A stretch of 64,000 nt of DNA, taken from Uliginosibacterium gangwonense DSM 18521 (GTDB lineage Bacteria > Pseudomonadota > Gammaproteobacteria > Burkholderiales > Rhodocyclaceae). Below the pieces are notes generated by a model. It ran no database searches. It saw nothing but the letters and a program-made list of their open reading frames with translations, and was not told the origin of the DNA. The stretch is taken from NCBI RefSeq assembly GCF_000373965.1, contig NZ_KB892834.1, positions 466,191 to 530,190 on the forward strand, given 5' to 3'. Positions 56,096-64,000 of this stretch are shown in pieces (the first letter of the stretch is position 1; each line of letters opens with the position of its first letter). The translations under genes and the position numbers were made by a program.

Positions 56096-56368
56096 ATGAT
56101 ACCGCAAGTCTAGGCCAGCTTTGATGAATTACGCGGAAAACTGCGCTCCGCCCCGATTGCTATGCTGGGTGGTTTCCGCCCGCCGGAAGACCCGCTTACC
56201 TCCTGGTTCGGCAAACCCGTGGCGCGGGCCGATGAAGGCTTGCCGATGTGGCAGGGGGAAGCGATGTTTCCACTCCTGTAGATCCGCGTCAGCGAACTGC
56301 CCTATGTGCCTGCAGCACTGCAGGGGGTGGCCTCCCATTCATGTCCCGCCTTACACCGAAAACGATAG
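56096..56368 (+). pseudogene. DUF1963-like (YwqG-type) gene remnant with in-frame stops
   Basis: One frame reads ASFDELRGKLRSAPIAMLGG, FRPPEDPLTSWFGKPVA, GLPMWQGEAMFPLL, and after a stop IRVSELPYVPAALQGV. This is the N-terminal third of the DUF1963 pattern. TAG codons interrupt at 56111 and 56279, and homology fades by about 56330; the frame closes at 56368. Family members have about 250-300 residues. It is a decayed gene between the rbs terminator and the type VI cargo module. No gene is seen in 56369-56581. Confidence 0.65.
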
Positions 56369-56581
56369 TGTTGGGTAATCCCCAGGTACTGCTCACTCAG
56401 GCAGACACCTCCACGTTGTGCTGCCTGAGCTGCAAGAGTTCCAGACCATCACGCAATAGACGGGAGGATTTGACACGCTGCGAGCGTTCAGGTGTCGGGG
56501 GATTGCCTGCCGTTTCTAACGCCGTCGGGCTGGTTGAAGACATGATGTGGGCAAGGATTTTGGTGGCCTGGGCGTCTGCAT

Positions 56582-58366
56582 TTACCCCAGCGTCACACGC
56601 TTAAAGCCACTGCTGTCCACATCGTTTTCCTGGCCGAGCCATTCCCAGGTGATGGCATCCGGCTTGATATCCAGATAGGCCGGGCTGGGGAAGGCGTTGC
56701 CTGCTTCAACATAGGCTTGATTGAGCATGGGGTGCTTGAAGACTTGCCTAAAAACTTGGGCAAGCGGGTGTTTGGGATCGGTAAAGGCGTACCAGACACC
56801 GGTACGTGGGCAGGGGCGGTTACCGGCGCAGGTCACGGACTCTTGCGGCATGACAATTTCAATGGCGACCTTGCGTTGCACCAAGGGGTGCGACGCAGCA
56901 GGGGCCAAGGGAATCGGCTCGCCAAAGTAGTGCCAGACCATGCCTTGGAGTTGGTTGCGGGAGAGGTCGTGCCAGTCTGTGTGCACGCCTGTCGCGTAGT
57001 GCAGGGCCTCAAAACTGGCGAGTGCCTCACCGGCTGCGTAGCGACGGGCGGGCAATGCGTTCAAGCGCTGCGCGGCTGCGCGGGAGCGGTCCTCGGTGAC
57101 GTCGAGGGGAAGACTGGGCTGCCAGAACCCCGCCATGCTCGCCTTGTGCATGTAGCCTTGCAGGCTGTCACGTGGCGCCTTCGGTAAAGTGTAGCCTGCG
57201 GGAATGTGGTAGGCCGGATCTGCCAGACTGGTGTTGGGGTGAGCCGGAACCGGCTTGGGTGCCGGTATCGCGCCTTTGGCGGCATCAATGAGTTTTTGCT
57301 TGTCACCATCCCACTTGGGCAATCGGGCCGGTGGCAAGGGTAAAACCTTGTCCAGGTTGGGAAAACGCAGGTCCGGGTTGTTGAAGAGCGCATCGTCCAA
57401 CACCGAATAACGCTCTGCGCGGGCAAGGTCTTTGGCGCGGCCTACAAGGAGCGAGCCTGAATGAAAGGCTGCTGACATATACGAAGTGGCCTCCTCCGAA
57501 CCAAATTTGACCGCATCATGCAATATCTGGAGGGCACGTGCATAAGCGGCTTTGGCGGCCTGGGCGTCTGGAATCAAGTCCGCCTCCACATTTTCTAAAT
57601 GTGTGCCCAATTCAAACGCGCCCACCGCATTGCCCTGCGCATAGGCACATTCCAACATTGCTTTGGATACGGGGACATTGGCCCATCTCTCAGGCGGGCG
57701 ATCATAGACTGCCGAGAATTTTGTCCCTAAAAAGGCCTGTGCATCCGCGTTGCCCAGGTCGGCGGCAATCTCCCATAACGCATAGGCGCGGCTGATGTCC
57801 TGCTTGACCCCCGTGCCGTCCTGGTGGAAGGTGCCCATCAGGTCAAATGCGGCCGGGATGCCTAGTTGCATGCCGTATTCCACCATCTTGACGGCAGCTT
57901 CCGTGTCGCGGGGCACGCGGTATTTGCCCTGCCCCGCACCGGTGCTCAGCGTACCGGCCACAAAGATGATAGCCTTCCAATGCTTGAGTTCGGCGGCTTG
58001 GCGGGCAAGCGCCATGGCTTGGGGCCAGTCCTGCCCGTCCGGCCAATCGCCAGGGCTGGTGAGCTTGAGGGCTTGTTGATACAGGGCCTCGGCTTGCGCA
58101 GCGAGGGGTGGCACCTTATCCGCCTCATGCACGCAACTGAAGTCTTTGCGGTGGGGGTTGAAGGTTCTCAGATTGACGTTACGCGGCAAGACTTTGCCAT
58201 TTTGGGCGGGGTCCAGCTCAGACAGTGGAGATTGGGCGCTAAAGGGGTTCATCGTCAAGGCTCGCGGTTTCAGTGAGTTCCAGTCAAATGCCTGGGCATT
58301 GCCACTCAGGCTCAGCCATGCCACCAGCAGGTAGCGTAGCGCACGCAGTGAGAAGGATTTATCCAT
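56582..58366 (-). CDS. Sel1-repeat secreted protein, probable immunity to the phospholipase effector
   Basis: The ATG at 58366 overlaps the stop of the effector gene by 8 bases and gives 594 residues with a signal peptide (RALRYLLVAWLSLSGNAQA, about 8-26). Sel1/TPR-type repeats follow: AAVKMVEYGMQLGIPAAFDLMGTFHQDGTG, AYALWEIAADLGNADAQAFLGTKF and AMLECAYAQGNAVGAFELGTHLE. The C-terminal third (DUF6396-like; ASFEALHYATGVHTDWHDLS) is typical of proteins paired with T6SS effectors. Known Tli5 immunity proteins of Tle5 phospholipases are periplasmic Sel1-repeat proteins, so immunity is the best reading. It is read with the effector, ensuring co-production. Confidence 0.78.
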   Translation of the reverse strand: MDKSFSLRALRYLLVAWLSLSGNAQAFDWNSLKPRALTMNPFSAQSPLSELDPAQNGKVLPRNVNLRTFNPHRKDFSCVHEADKVPPLAAQAEALYQQALKLTSPGDWPDGQDWPQAMALARQAAELKHWKAIIFVAGTLSTGAGQGKYRVPRDTEAAVKMVEYGMQLGIPAAFDLMGTFHQDGTGVKQDISRAYALWEIAADLGNADAQAFLGTKFSAVYDRPPERWANVPVSKAMLECAYAQGNAVGAFELGTHLENVEADLIPDAQAAKAAYARALQILHDAVKFGSEEATSYMSAAFHSGSLLVGRAKDLARAERYSVLDDALFNNPDLRFPNLDKVLPLPPARLPKWDGDKQKLIDAAKGAIPAPKPVPAHPNTSLADPAYHIPAGYTLPKAPRDSLQGYMHKASMAGFWQPSLPLDVTEDRSRAAAQRLNALPARRYAAGEALASFEALHYATGVHTDWHDLSRNQLQGMVWHYFGEPIPLAPAASHPLVQRKVAIEIVMPQESVTCAGNRPCPRTGVWYAFTDPKHPLAQVFRQVFKHPMLNQAYVEAGNAFPSPAYLDIKPDAITWEWLGQENDVDSSGFKRVTLG

Positions 58367-60476
58367 GGCGGAATGTACTTTTTCGGTTATCGACAAAAGG
58401 AACAATAAAACCGCTCGCGGGGGGGTGCTTATGATCCATCTTTTGCCCATTTTGGGTTGAAATAGCCTTCCATTGTTTAAATGCGGTTGCAATCGCCTCT
58501 TGGCCGCCTGTGCCGCCAGTCGCATCGATATCCCAACCAGTCATCATGCCCCATACCTCTTGCCGCAAGTCCTGTGCGGTGGCAGGGTGGGCGCAGCCGA
58601 CATTCAACTCGGAATCCACAGCCATGCTGCGCTGGTTGAGGTTGGCGCTGCCCAGGGTGAACCACTGGTCGTCCGTGATCATGAGTTTGCTGTGGATATA
58701 GATCTGGCGGTACATCACGTCTGTTTCTTTAACCACGTCGGCGGCTTTTTTTAGGTTGTCGTTGGCCGCAATCTGGTCTTTGTTGATGTCGGTGCCCCGG
58801 TAGGACACACCCTTGATGCCGGTGCTGTTGTAGGTCACCATGCGACAAAACAGCGCCTTGACCCCCAGCGTCTGCCCCACTTTGTCTTTTTGCTTGTCAT
58901 CGACAAGGTAGAGCACCCCGTTTTTGTCTGTCTGGGCGGCAGGCAGGTTGTCTGCGTCTTGTGCCAGGGACGACCGTCTGGGTGTAATAGGGGTGCCTGT
59001 ATCGTAGGACTGACTCTCTTTAAGTGCCGCTTCGTCCTGGTGATAGGTCTGGTTTTCTGTATTGAGTCGCTGGTCTTGCTGGGGCATGCTATTGGCATGG
59101 CCCAGCATCTTGAGCGTGTCGTAGGTGCGGGGCACCATGCCGGGGTCTTCAGGCCAGGGCAGCACCACGAAAAGGTGCAGGATAGGGTGCTGTGCCTTGT
59201 CCCAACCTGCGTTCTGAATACCTGCGGTGAAATCCTTGCGGTTGTTTTGAAACTCGCGTGCCCAGATCTCGTAGAAGAAGTATTGTTGCTCGATGTAGAT
59301 GTAGTCTTGCGCTTGGCGGGTGGCGTGCAGGTAGGCGGCCTTGATGGATTTGTCCAGGTCGGCTTCTGGATGTGTACGCAGCACTTGCAGTTGGCAGGGA
59401 TGCTTGGGATTGGCTTTGAACGGCTTCTTGGGCTCGGCCTTGAGTGGTGGAGGCAGGGCTTCCTTCAGCGCTTTGTAGCTCTTGCGAGGGGTCAGGGTTT
59501 TGGTGTCTTTACTATTCCAGCCAAACTCAAAATTGTCATGCACGCCTTTGAGCACACTGCCCCGTAGCCGGGCAGCATAATCCCGATACGGTTCGCGGCT
59601 CAGCGGGGTGTTGCCGATCATCAACGAGGTGTGACTGGAGCCCTCCCAATCGGGTTCGCGTTTCGGGTCGTCGAATAGATGCGCTGCCGTATCCCAAAAG
59701 TCTGAGATGCTGTTGAGCCCCATGATGTAGCCCACGGCGTAATCGCCCTGCTCATCTTTTTCCCCCCAGTCAATTATGATGGGCTTTTGGTGGTGGGTGG
59801 CATAGCCTTCTAGCAGCGATTGCTCCGAGTCGATCCAACTGACGTACTGCGAGGTACTGCTGTCGGTCGCGTCTTCATGCTCGGCCAAAGATTGCTTGAC
59901 GGCCTTGCTGTTTCCCTCTCGATATTTGACCTCGATTCCGTGATGCAATTTGCTGAGCACCTCGTTCCACCAATGGAAGCAATAGTTTGAGCGCTGTTGC
60001 TTGATGCTGAGCGTCTCGTTCTTTTTGGCGGTCTCAAGACCCGGTGTGTAGAGCCATGGAACGATGTAGGAGCCGCTGGAGTATCCCAGCAGACTTTGTT
60101 GTTTTGCAGAACCGGCCTCGGTGAACCATACTAGGAGCCGTATCGTCACCCCTTCCGCAGCTTTGGCTTTGAGCAACTCGCCGTAGGTGTGCTCTTTGCG
60201 CCAAGGGCCCCCATCGCGTATCAATGGCATGCCAGGGTCAAAGCCCCAGCAAACCAGGTCCACGGATGTTTTTGCCGCCATAATGTCTTCGTAGATACTG
60301 GCAAAACCTTGCTGGCCGCAAACGAAGACATTGATCTCGTTATCGCTGCTGATTTCAGCAATGGGATACTTGGATTTTTCCAATAGCCACTGCACACCGC
60401 TTTTGGCACTCAAGCCTTGTTTGTCGGCATGGACGGTGACGTTGCGGTGGGTGTCGAGTTGTTCTGTTCCTGCCAT
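58359..60476 (-). CDS. Tle5-like phospholipase D effector of type VI secretion
   Basis: A 705-residue protein with two HxKxxxxD catalytic motifs: H229-x-K231-x4-D236 in THHQKPIIID, and H595-x-K597-x4-D602 in IHSKLMITD, the latter followed by GSANLNQRSM. There is no signal peptide, as expected for a cargo loaded directly on VgrG. Length and domain layout fit the Tle5 group (PldA/PldB-like), which cuts phosphatidylethanolamine of rival cells and in some cases acts on eukaryotic hosts. The gene lies 34 bp after vgrG and overlaps the immunity gene. It could instead be a housekeeping PLD, but the vgrG-PLD-Sel1 order argues otherwise. Confidence 0.87.
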   Translation of the reverse strand: MAGTEQLDTHRNVTVHADKQGLSAKSGVQWLLEKSKYPIAEISSDNEINVFVCGQQGFASIYEDIMAAKTSVDLVCWGFDPGMPLIRDGGPWRKEHTYGELLKAKAAEGVTIRLLVWFTEAGSAKQQSLLGYSSGSYIVPWLYTPGLETAKKNETLSIKQQRSNYCFHWWNEVLSKLHHGIEVKYREGNSKAVKQSLAEHEDATDSSTSQYVSWIDSEQSLLEGYATHHQKPIIIDWGEKDEQGDYAVGYIMGLNSISDFWDTAAHLFDDPKREPDWEGSSHTSLMIGNTPLSREPYRDYAARLRGSVLKGVHDNFEFGWNSKDTKTLTPRKSYKALKEALPPPLKAEPKKPFKANPKHPCQLQVLRTHPEADLDKSIKAAYLHATRQAQDYIYIEQQYFFYEIWAREFQNNRKDFTAGIQNAGWDKAQHPILHLFVVLPWPEDPGMVPRTYDTLKMLGHANSMPQQDQRLNTENQTYHQDEAALKESQSYDTGTPITPRRSSLAQDADNLPAAQTDKNGVLYLVDDKQKDKVGQTLGVKALFCRMVTYNSTGIKGVSYRGTDINKDQIAANDNLKKAADVVKETDVMYRQIYIHSKLMITDDQWFTLGSANLNQRSMAVDSELNVGCAHPATAQDLRQEVWGMMTGWDIDATGGTGGQEAIATAFKQWKAISTQNGQKMDHKHPPASGFIVPFVDNRKSTFRHG

Positions 60477-60510
60477 GTGTCTCTCTTCTTAATAAAAGGA
60501 ACGACAGTTC

Positions 60511-63372
60511 TTACGCGTCCTGGTCTCGATGACCTTGATTACTGCGCTGATGCGAGGGGTCTAGCTTTTCGTGGATAGGGATGTGGTACTCCGCGCCGTG
60601 ATAGAGCACGACTTTGTACTGGGCGGTGCTGTCTTTGTGATCCTTGATGGCCACCTGCCCATATTCATCCGTGACGCCATGTTCGACAAATGCCCCGTCT
60701 TTGTAGAGCTTGTAAGGGGTATTGGCACGTGCGCGGTCTGTATGTTCGTGTGAAAGCAGCGAGAACACAAAGCTTGCCTGATTCTGCTGGACAATCTCCT
60801 TGTCCGAGTGGGTAACAAGCTGCGGAATGGATATCGGTGCATTACTGGGCCCCGGCATACTGTGACTGGCCGCGTGCGAGACCCAGGTGCCACTGGTGCC
60901 GATTTCAATCCCCCCAGCGCTCCATTTGGTGTAGCTGCCGCCACCATTGACCAATACTTCTTCCTTGGCGGTTATCGTGATCTTGTTGGCCGTGTGGGTA
61001 ATTTCCAACTTGGCCAGCAGGTTGATGTTCTTCTGTAGTGCCTGGATGTCAATATCCTCTTTGGCCGAAATGAGTTTGACCCCCGCCTTGTAGGCAAACA
61101 TCCGAATGGCTTCTTTGACACTGACGAGCCAACTCTTCCCCGCTACCACGCTGACATGCCCACTCGCAGAGATGGCATGATGCTCGCCACTGTGCTGGTG
61201 GGTGCTCTTGGGCGTGGTGCTTTCAATCCCGGCGGGGCTGGCAAGGATGAGATGGGGTTCAGCAAGTTCGGGGAAGTTGCCATCGTTCTGGCCGCCCGTG
61301 CCACCTCCACTACCCTGGATGGCTTGGTGTTGCTCTTTGAGGCTTTTGACGACTTCGGCCTGATCGCTGTCTTCCTGGGCCTGATGGTCTTTGGCGAGGC
61401 CGCCCAGGGTGTCATGCAGGTCCTGGCCTTGGCTGAGGCGTTGGGCAGTCTCGGCCAGGTCGGTGATATGGGCCTTCGCACCAGGACGGGCTTCGGTGGT
61501 AATCAGCAGTCCGGCTTGGGCGCGCAAGGCGCCATGCCCATCGGTTCTGAGTTCAAAGCCTTGGCCTCGGGCGTCTTTGCGTCCGCCGTTGTCTTCAATG
61601 CGGGTGATGTGCCCGAGGGATAGCTGGCTGTGCTGATGGTCACTTCTGAGCTGGGCCTGAATCTTTGTATCGGTGTCATCGAGCACAAGATGATTGCTGC
61701 GCCCACTGGCTGCATTGCCGCCGCCCGAGGTGAGTTCCCGGCTTCTGAAGCCGCTCAAGGCTTGTTGGGCGGGCAATGCCCAGGGCGGCATGTTCAACTG
61801 GTTGTAGACATTCCCCATGCAGATCGGCAAGTCAGCATCACCGCCTATAAAGCCAATGATCACCTCTTGCCCCACTCGCGGGATGTGCATCGCCCCGAGT
61901 TGATTTCCTGCCCAGGTGTTGGCCACCCGTACCCAGCAGGAACTATTCTGGTTCCTCTGGCCGTAGCGATCCCAGGGGAATTGAACCTTGATACGGCCGT
62001 ACTGGTCGGTGTAAATGTTGCTCTCGGCCGTGTCGCCTGCCGGGCCTGTTACCAGGGCTGTTTCCGGGCCGTGGGTGCGGGGTTTGGCTTGGTGGAGTTC
62101 GGGGCGCAGGGCTTCGGTGCTGGGCTGGGCGTCAAACCGGGTCACGATGCGCCATTGGCCGGTGAGGCGTTGGGGGTCGGTCAAGGCGCTCAATGCACTG
62201 GTGATGCCTGCCGTACCCGCTGTGCGCTGGGTGTCTTCGCTGACGTTTTCGATAGTCAGGTGGGTGGCCAGCGTGACGTATTCACAGTTGGCGGCTTCCT
62301 GGGGGTGGCCGGTGAGCGTGAAGCTGTGGCCTGGAGCAATGCCCCGGATGTGGCCTTCGCCGTGGGCGCGGTGCCCCTTTTGGCGTTGGGCCTGGATGCG
62401 TAGCCGTGCGAGGTGTTGACCTTGCTCTTCGGTCTGGTTGGCGGCTTTGTCGGCGCCTGCGTTGGATTGGCTGTAGTTGTTCTGTTGCCAGCGGTAGAGT
62501 TCGGCGTCGCTGTGAGCAGTGTTGCGGGGGGCTTGGGCAGAAGTCTCTAATGTGGCTTTGGGGCGGGTGTAGTCGTAGTCCCGACTGGCGTAAGTGCCGC
62601 TGGTGAGCTGTTCGTCGATGCGGAAAGCATGAACGTATTCGCTGTCGATCTTGTGGCCGGGTGGATAGTACGCAATTTGCTGATAGGCAGTGCTGGTACT
62701 GGGCTTAAAAGCACTGTTACTGTCGGAGAGAATCAGCCGGTGATGGCTGTCCTGATACTCAAAATGGTAATTGATCCCCCACTCTTGCATGAGCCGGGTG
62801 AGAAATTCGTAGTCCGTTTCATTGTACTGAACGCAGTAGTCTCGAACGGGATAGGTTTCGATCAGACGTTTGTCGACCGGAAAGGGATAGTCAGCCAACA
62901 CGGCGTCGATCACTTGGATCGGAGTCTGGTCCTGGAAGACTTTGCAATCAGTGGTGAGGGTCGCCAAGTGGAGCCAGGGACGTAAAGTCAGCTCATACAA
63001 GGCATGGCGGCTGTCTTCGCCCAGGAAACGCGCATCGGTGATGAGCGCGTTGATCTCCCGCACACCTGCACCTTGATTGACCGCCCCCGCCGCCCCCGCC
63101 AAGCCTTCCATGAAGTGCCCATAGCCTTCGAGTTCGATCCGGCAGCTGACCTCCTGACCGATGAAACTCTCCAGCGCGAAGTTGCTCCCCAGCCCGGCTT
63201 TGAAGTTGAGCGCATCCGGGGTTTGCAGCGTGAGGGTGTATTCGAAGAGGCTGTTGATGCCTTCGTGACCTTCGAGCTTGAGTGGCACCAGGGCGGGGGC
63301 GCCCATTACTTCGGGGATGGCCGTGCACTTGACGCTCAAAGCACGGGGGCTGGGAAACAAGTCGATAGACAT
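60511..63372 (-). CDS. vgrG: VgrG spike protein with DUF2345 and C-terminal transthyretin-like domain
   Basis: Started at 63372 behind AAGGAG (953 residues). N-terminal gp27-like part (LKLEGHEGINSLFEYTLTL, YPVRDYCVQYNETDYEFLTRLMQEWGINYHFEY near 177-210), the gp5-like OB region (GRIKVQFPWDRYGQRNQNSSCWVRVANTWAG, then HIPRVGQEVIIGFIGGDADLP), DUF2345 beta-helix (IEDNGGRKDARGQGFELRTDGHGALRAQAGLLITTE) and a tail (PYKLYKDGAFVEHGVTDEYGQVAIKD) of transthyretin-like fold. In other VgrG proteins DUF2345/TTR tails dock lipase effectors, so the PLD encoded next is the probable passenger. No T6SS core genes are in the window: this is an orphan vgrG cassette relying on a machine elsewhere. Confidence 0.93.
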   Translation of the reverse strand: MSIDLFPSPRALSVKCTAIPEVMGAPALVPLKLEGHEGINSLFEYTLTLQTPDALNFKAGLGSNFALESFIGQEVSCRIELEGYGHFMEGLAGAAGAVNQGAGVREINALITDARFLGEDSRHALYELTLRPWLHLATLTTDCKVFQDQTPIQVIDAVLADYPFPVDKRLIETYPVRDYCVQYNETDYEFLTRLMQEWGINYHFEYQDSHHRLILSDSNSAFKPSTSTAYQQIAYYPPGHKIDSEYVHAFRIDEQLTSGTYASRDYDYTRPKATLETSAQAPRNTAHSDAELYRWQQNNYSQSNAGADKAANQTEEQGQHLARLRIQAQRQKGHRAHGEGHIRGIAPGHSFTLTGHPQEAANCEYVTLATHLTIENVSEDTQRTAGTAGITSALSALTDPQRLTGQWRIVTRFDAQPSTEALRPELHQAKPRTHGPETALVTGPAGDTAESNIYTDQYGRIKVQFPWDRYGQRNQNSSCWVRVANTWAGNQLGAMHIPRVGQEVIIGFIGGDADLPICMGNVYNQLNMPPWALPAQQALSGFRSRELTSGGGNAASGRSNHLVLDDTDTKIQAQLRSDHQHSQLSLGHITRIEDNGGRKDARGQGFELRTDGHGALRAQAGLLITTEARPGAKAHITDLAETAQRLSQGQDLHDTLGGLAKDHQAQEDSDQAEVVKSLKEQHQAIQGSGGGTGGQNDGNFPELAEPHLILASPAGIESTTPKSTHQHSGEHHAISASGHVSVVAGKSWLVSVKEAIRMFAYKAGVKLISAKEDIDIQALQKNINLLAKLEITHTANKITITAKEEVLVNGGGSYTKWSAGGIEIGTSGTWVSHAASHSMPGPSNAPISIPQLVTHSDKEIVQQNQASFVFSLLSHEHTDRARANTPYKLYKDGAFVEHGVTDEYGQVAIKDHKDSTAQYKVVLYHGAEYHIPIHEKLDPSHQRSNQGHRDQDA

Positions 63373-63569
63373 GGGTCGTACTCCTTTAGTGGAGTATTCT
63401 ATACGACCATCATTCACACTTGTTTGCAGAATTGACTGGTGGTTGAAACAGAGAGATGCGAGGGGAAGTGAGTACCGATGGATGACAATTGATTGCTCAG
63501 TTCATTTGCTCAAGATTGCTCGGTTTATCTGCTTACTCACACCAACGAAAAAACACTTGCCCGGGGCTC

Positions 63570-63598
63570 TTGAAATCGGGTTGGTCCGCACCTATTAT
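63570..63598 (+). promoter_or_regulatory. Sigma-70 promoter of groES
   Basis: TTGAAA (63570-63575), a 17-bp spacer and TATTAT (63593-63598) make a near-consensus promoter directly before the CIRCE element. The 63373-63569 stretch before it shows no gene. Confidence 0.8.
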
Positions 63599-63624
63599 TA
63601 GCACTCCCCGAGGGAGAGTGCTAA
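63598..63624 (+). promoter_or_regulatory. CIRCE operator (HrcA site) before groES
   Basis: TTAGCACTC (63598-63606), 9-bp spacer and GAGTGCTAA (63616-63624) are a perfect CIRCE inverted repeat. It overlaps the -10 box end, so HrcA would repress the groE transcript until heat stress. Confidence 0.93.
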
Positions 63625-63716
63625 CAAGTGCTCTGTCGCAAGACCCTGACCCTCTGAAACTGAGGTGCCATTTTGGCCCTAACTGATTGATTTTACTTCG
63701 ACTTACAGGAGTGGAT

Positions 63717-64000
63717 ATGAAGATTCGTCCCCTGCACGACCGCGTGGTCGTCAAGCGCGTTGAGGCTGAACGCAAGACTGCATCCGGCATCGTGATCCCT
63801 GATTCTGCTGGTGAAAAGCCTGATCAAGGCGAAGTGGTTGCCGTGGGTAATGGCAAGAAGCTGGACAACGGCGAAGTGCGCGCGTTGGACGTCAAGGTGG
63901 GTGATCGCGTTCTGTTCGGCAAGTACTCCGGCCAAACCGTGAAGGTTGATGGCGTGGAACTGCTGGTGATGCGCGAAGAAGACATCATGGGTGTGGTTGA
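63717..64000 (+). CDS. groES: GroES co-chaperonin, cut by the window edge
   Basis: The frame starts at the ATG at 63717 behind AGGAGTG and is open to the end of the window, 94 full codons. [41 protein letters not shown] and [14 protein letters not shown] are near-universal GroES phrases; the normal length is about 96 residues, so only the last one or two codons are missing. The 10-kDa ring caps GroEL during folding. groEL should follow outside the window. The CIRCE element upstream indicates HrcA control. Confidence 0.97.
   Translation, partial: MKIRPLHDRVVVKRVEAERKTASGIVIPDSAGEKPDQGEVVAVGNGKKLDNGEVRALDVKVGDRVLFGKYSGQTVKVDGVELLVMREEDIMGVV

Noticed and set aside
56582-63372. Full type VI secretion gene cluster
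   Set aside because: Only cargo genes (vgrG, effector, immunity) are present; no sheath, baseplate or membrane-complex genes are seen.

Overview
The window is about 64 kb of bacterial chromosome. Dense gene packing, GC-rich coding with Shine-Dalgarno sites, and the gene set (KdpFABCDE, Cus-type metal RND, Fdh-N-like formate dehydrogenase with FdhE, rbs operon, CIRCE-controlled groES, VgrG with a phospholipase effector) suggest a betaproteobacterium, perhaps Neisseriales or Rhodocyclales. No rRNA or tRNA is visible to refine this.

Layout. 1-3.1 kb: edge of a probable Tn7/Tn5053-like element, with one TniQ gene running in from the left, a second, frameshifted TniQ carrying C-terminal helix-turn-helix repeats, and a DEDDh exonuclease. 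3.1-9.6 kb: a tripartite RND drug efflux system with its TetR regulator; the same 7-10-7 palindrome lies in front of both the outer-membrane gene and the adaptor/pump genes. 9.6-16 kb: accessory genes (SDR, truncated MFS transporter, hotdog thioesterase, ABC exporter, aldo-keto reductase with divergent LysR). 16.5-21.4 kb: a stress cluster of DGPF/YCII, VOC, RibD-C and SRPBCC proteins ending in an ECF42-type sigma factor; a match to the described ECF42 promoter lies before the first gene.

21.6-26 kb: one very large protein that joins a hybrid histidine kinase to several PAS, a degenerate GGDEF and an intact-looking EAL domain. 26.2-34.3 kb: kdp operon, including kdpF and a further 31-residue membrane peptide upstream of it. 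34.4-41.3 kb: a cus-like Cu/Ag efflux operon on the minus strand. 41.4-42.5 kb: histidine phosphatase and a small membrane protein. 42.9-48.5 kb: periplasmic formate dehydrogenase (Cys form) and FdhE. 48.5-49.7 kb: a homopolymer-frameshifted small gene, a palindromic repeat cluster and a membrane protein. 49.9-56.1 kb: ribose operon rbsBACRKD with two tandem RbsR-type operators and a strong terminator. 56.1-63.4 kb: decayed DUF1963-like gene, then an orphan type VI secretion cargo module (vgrG, phospholipase D effector, Sel1-type immunity protein). 63.6-64 kb: groES with its promoter and CIRCE operator, cut by the window edge.

The points most worth following are the dual-TniQ element edge, the ECF42 regulon, the VgrG/PLD/immunity module, the kinase-GGDEF-EAL fusion, the kdp micro-ORF and the unusual number of perfect TTATCCACA sites between genes.
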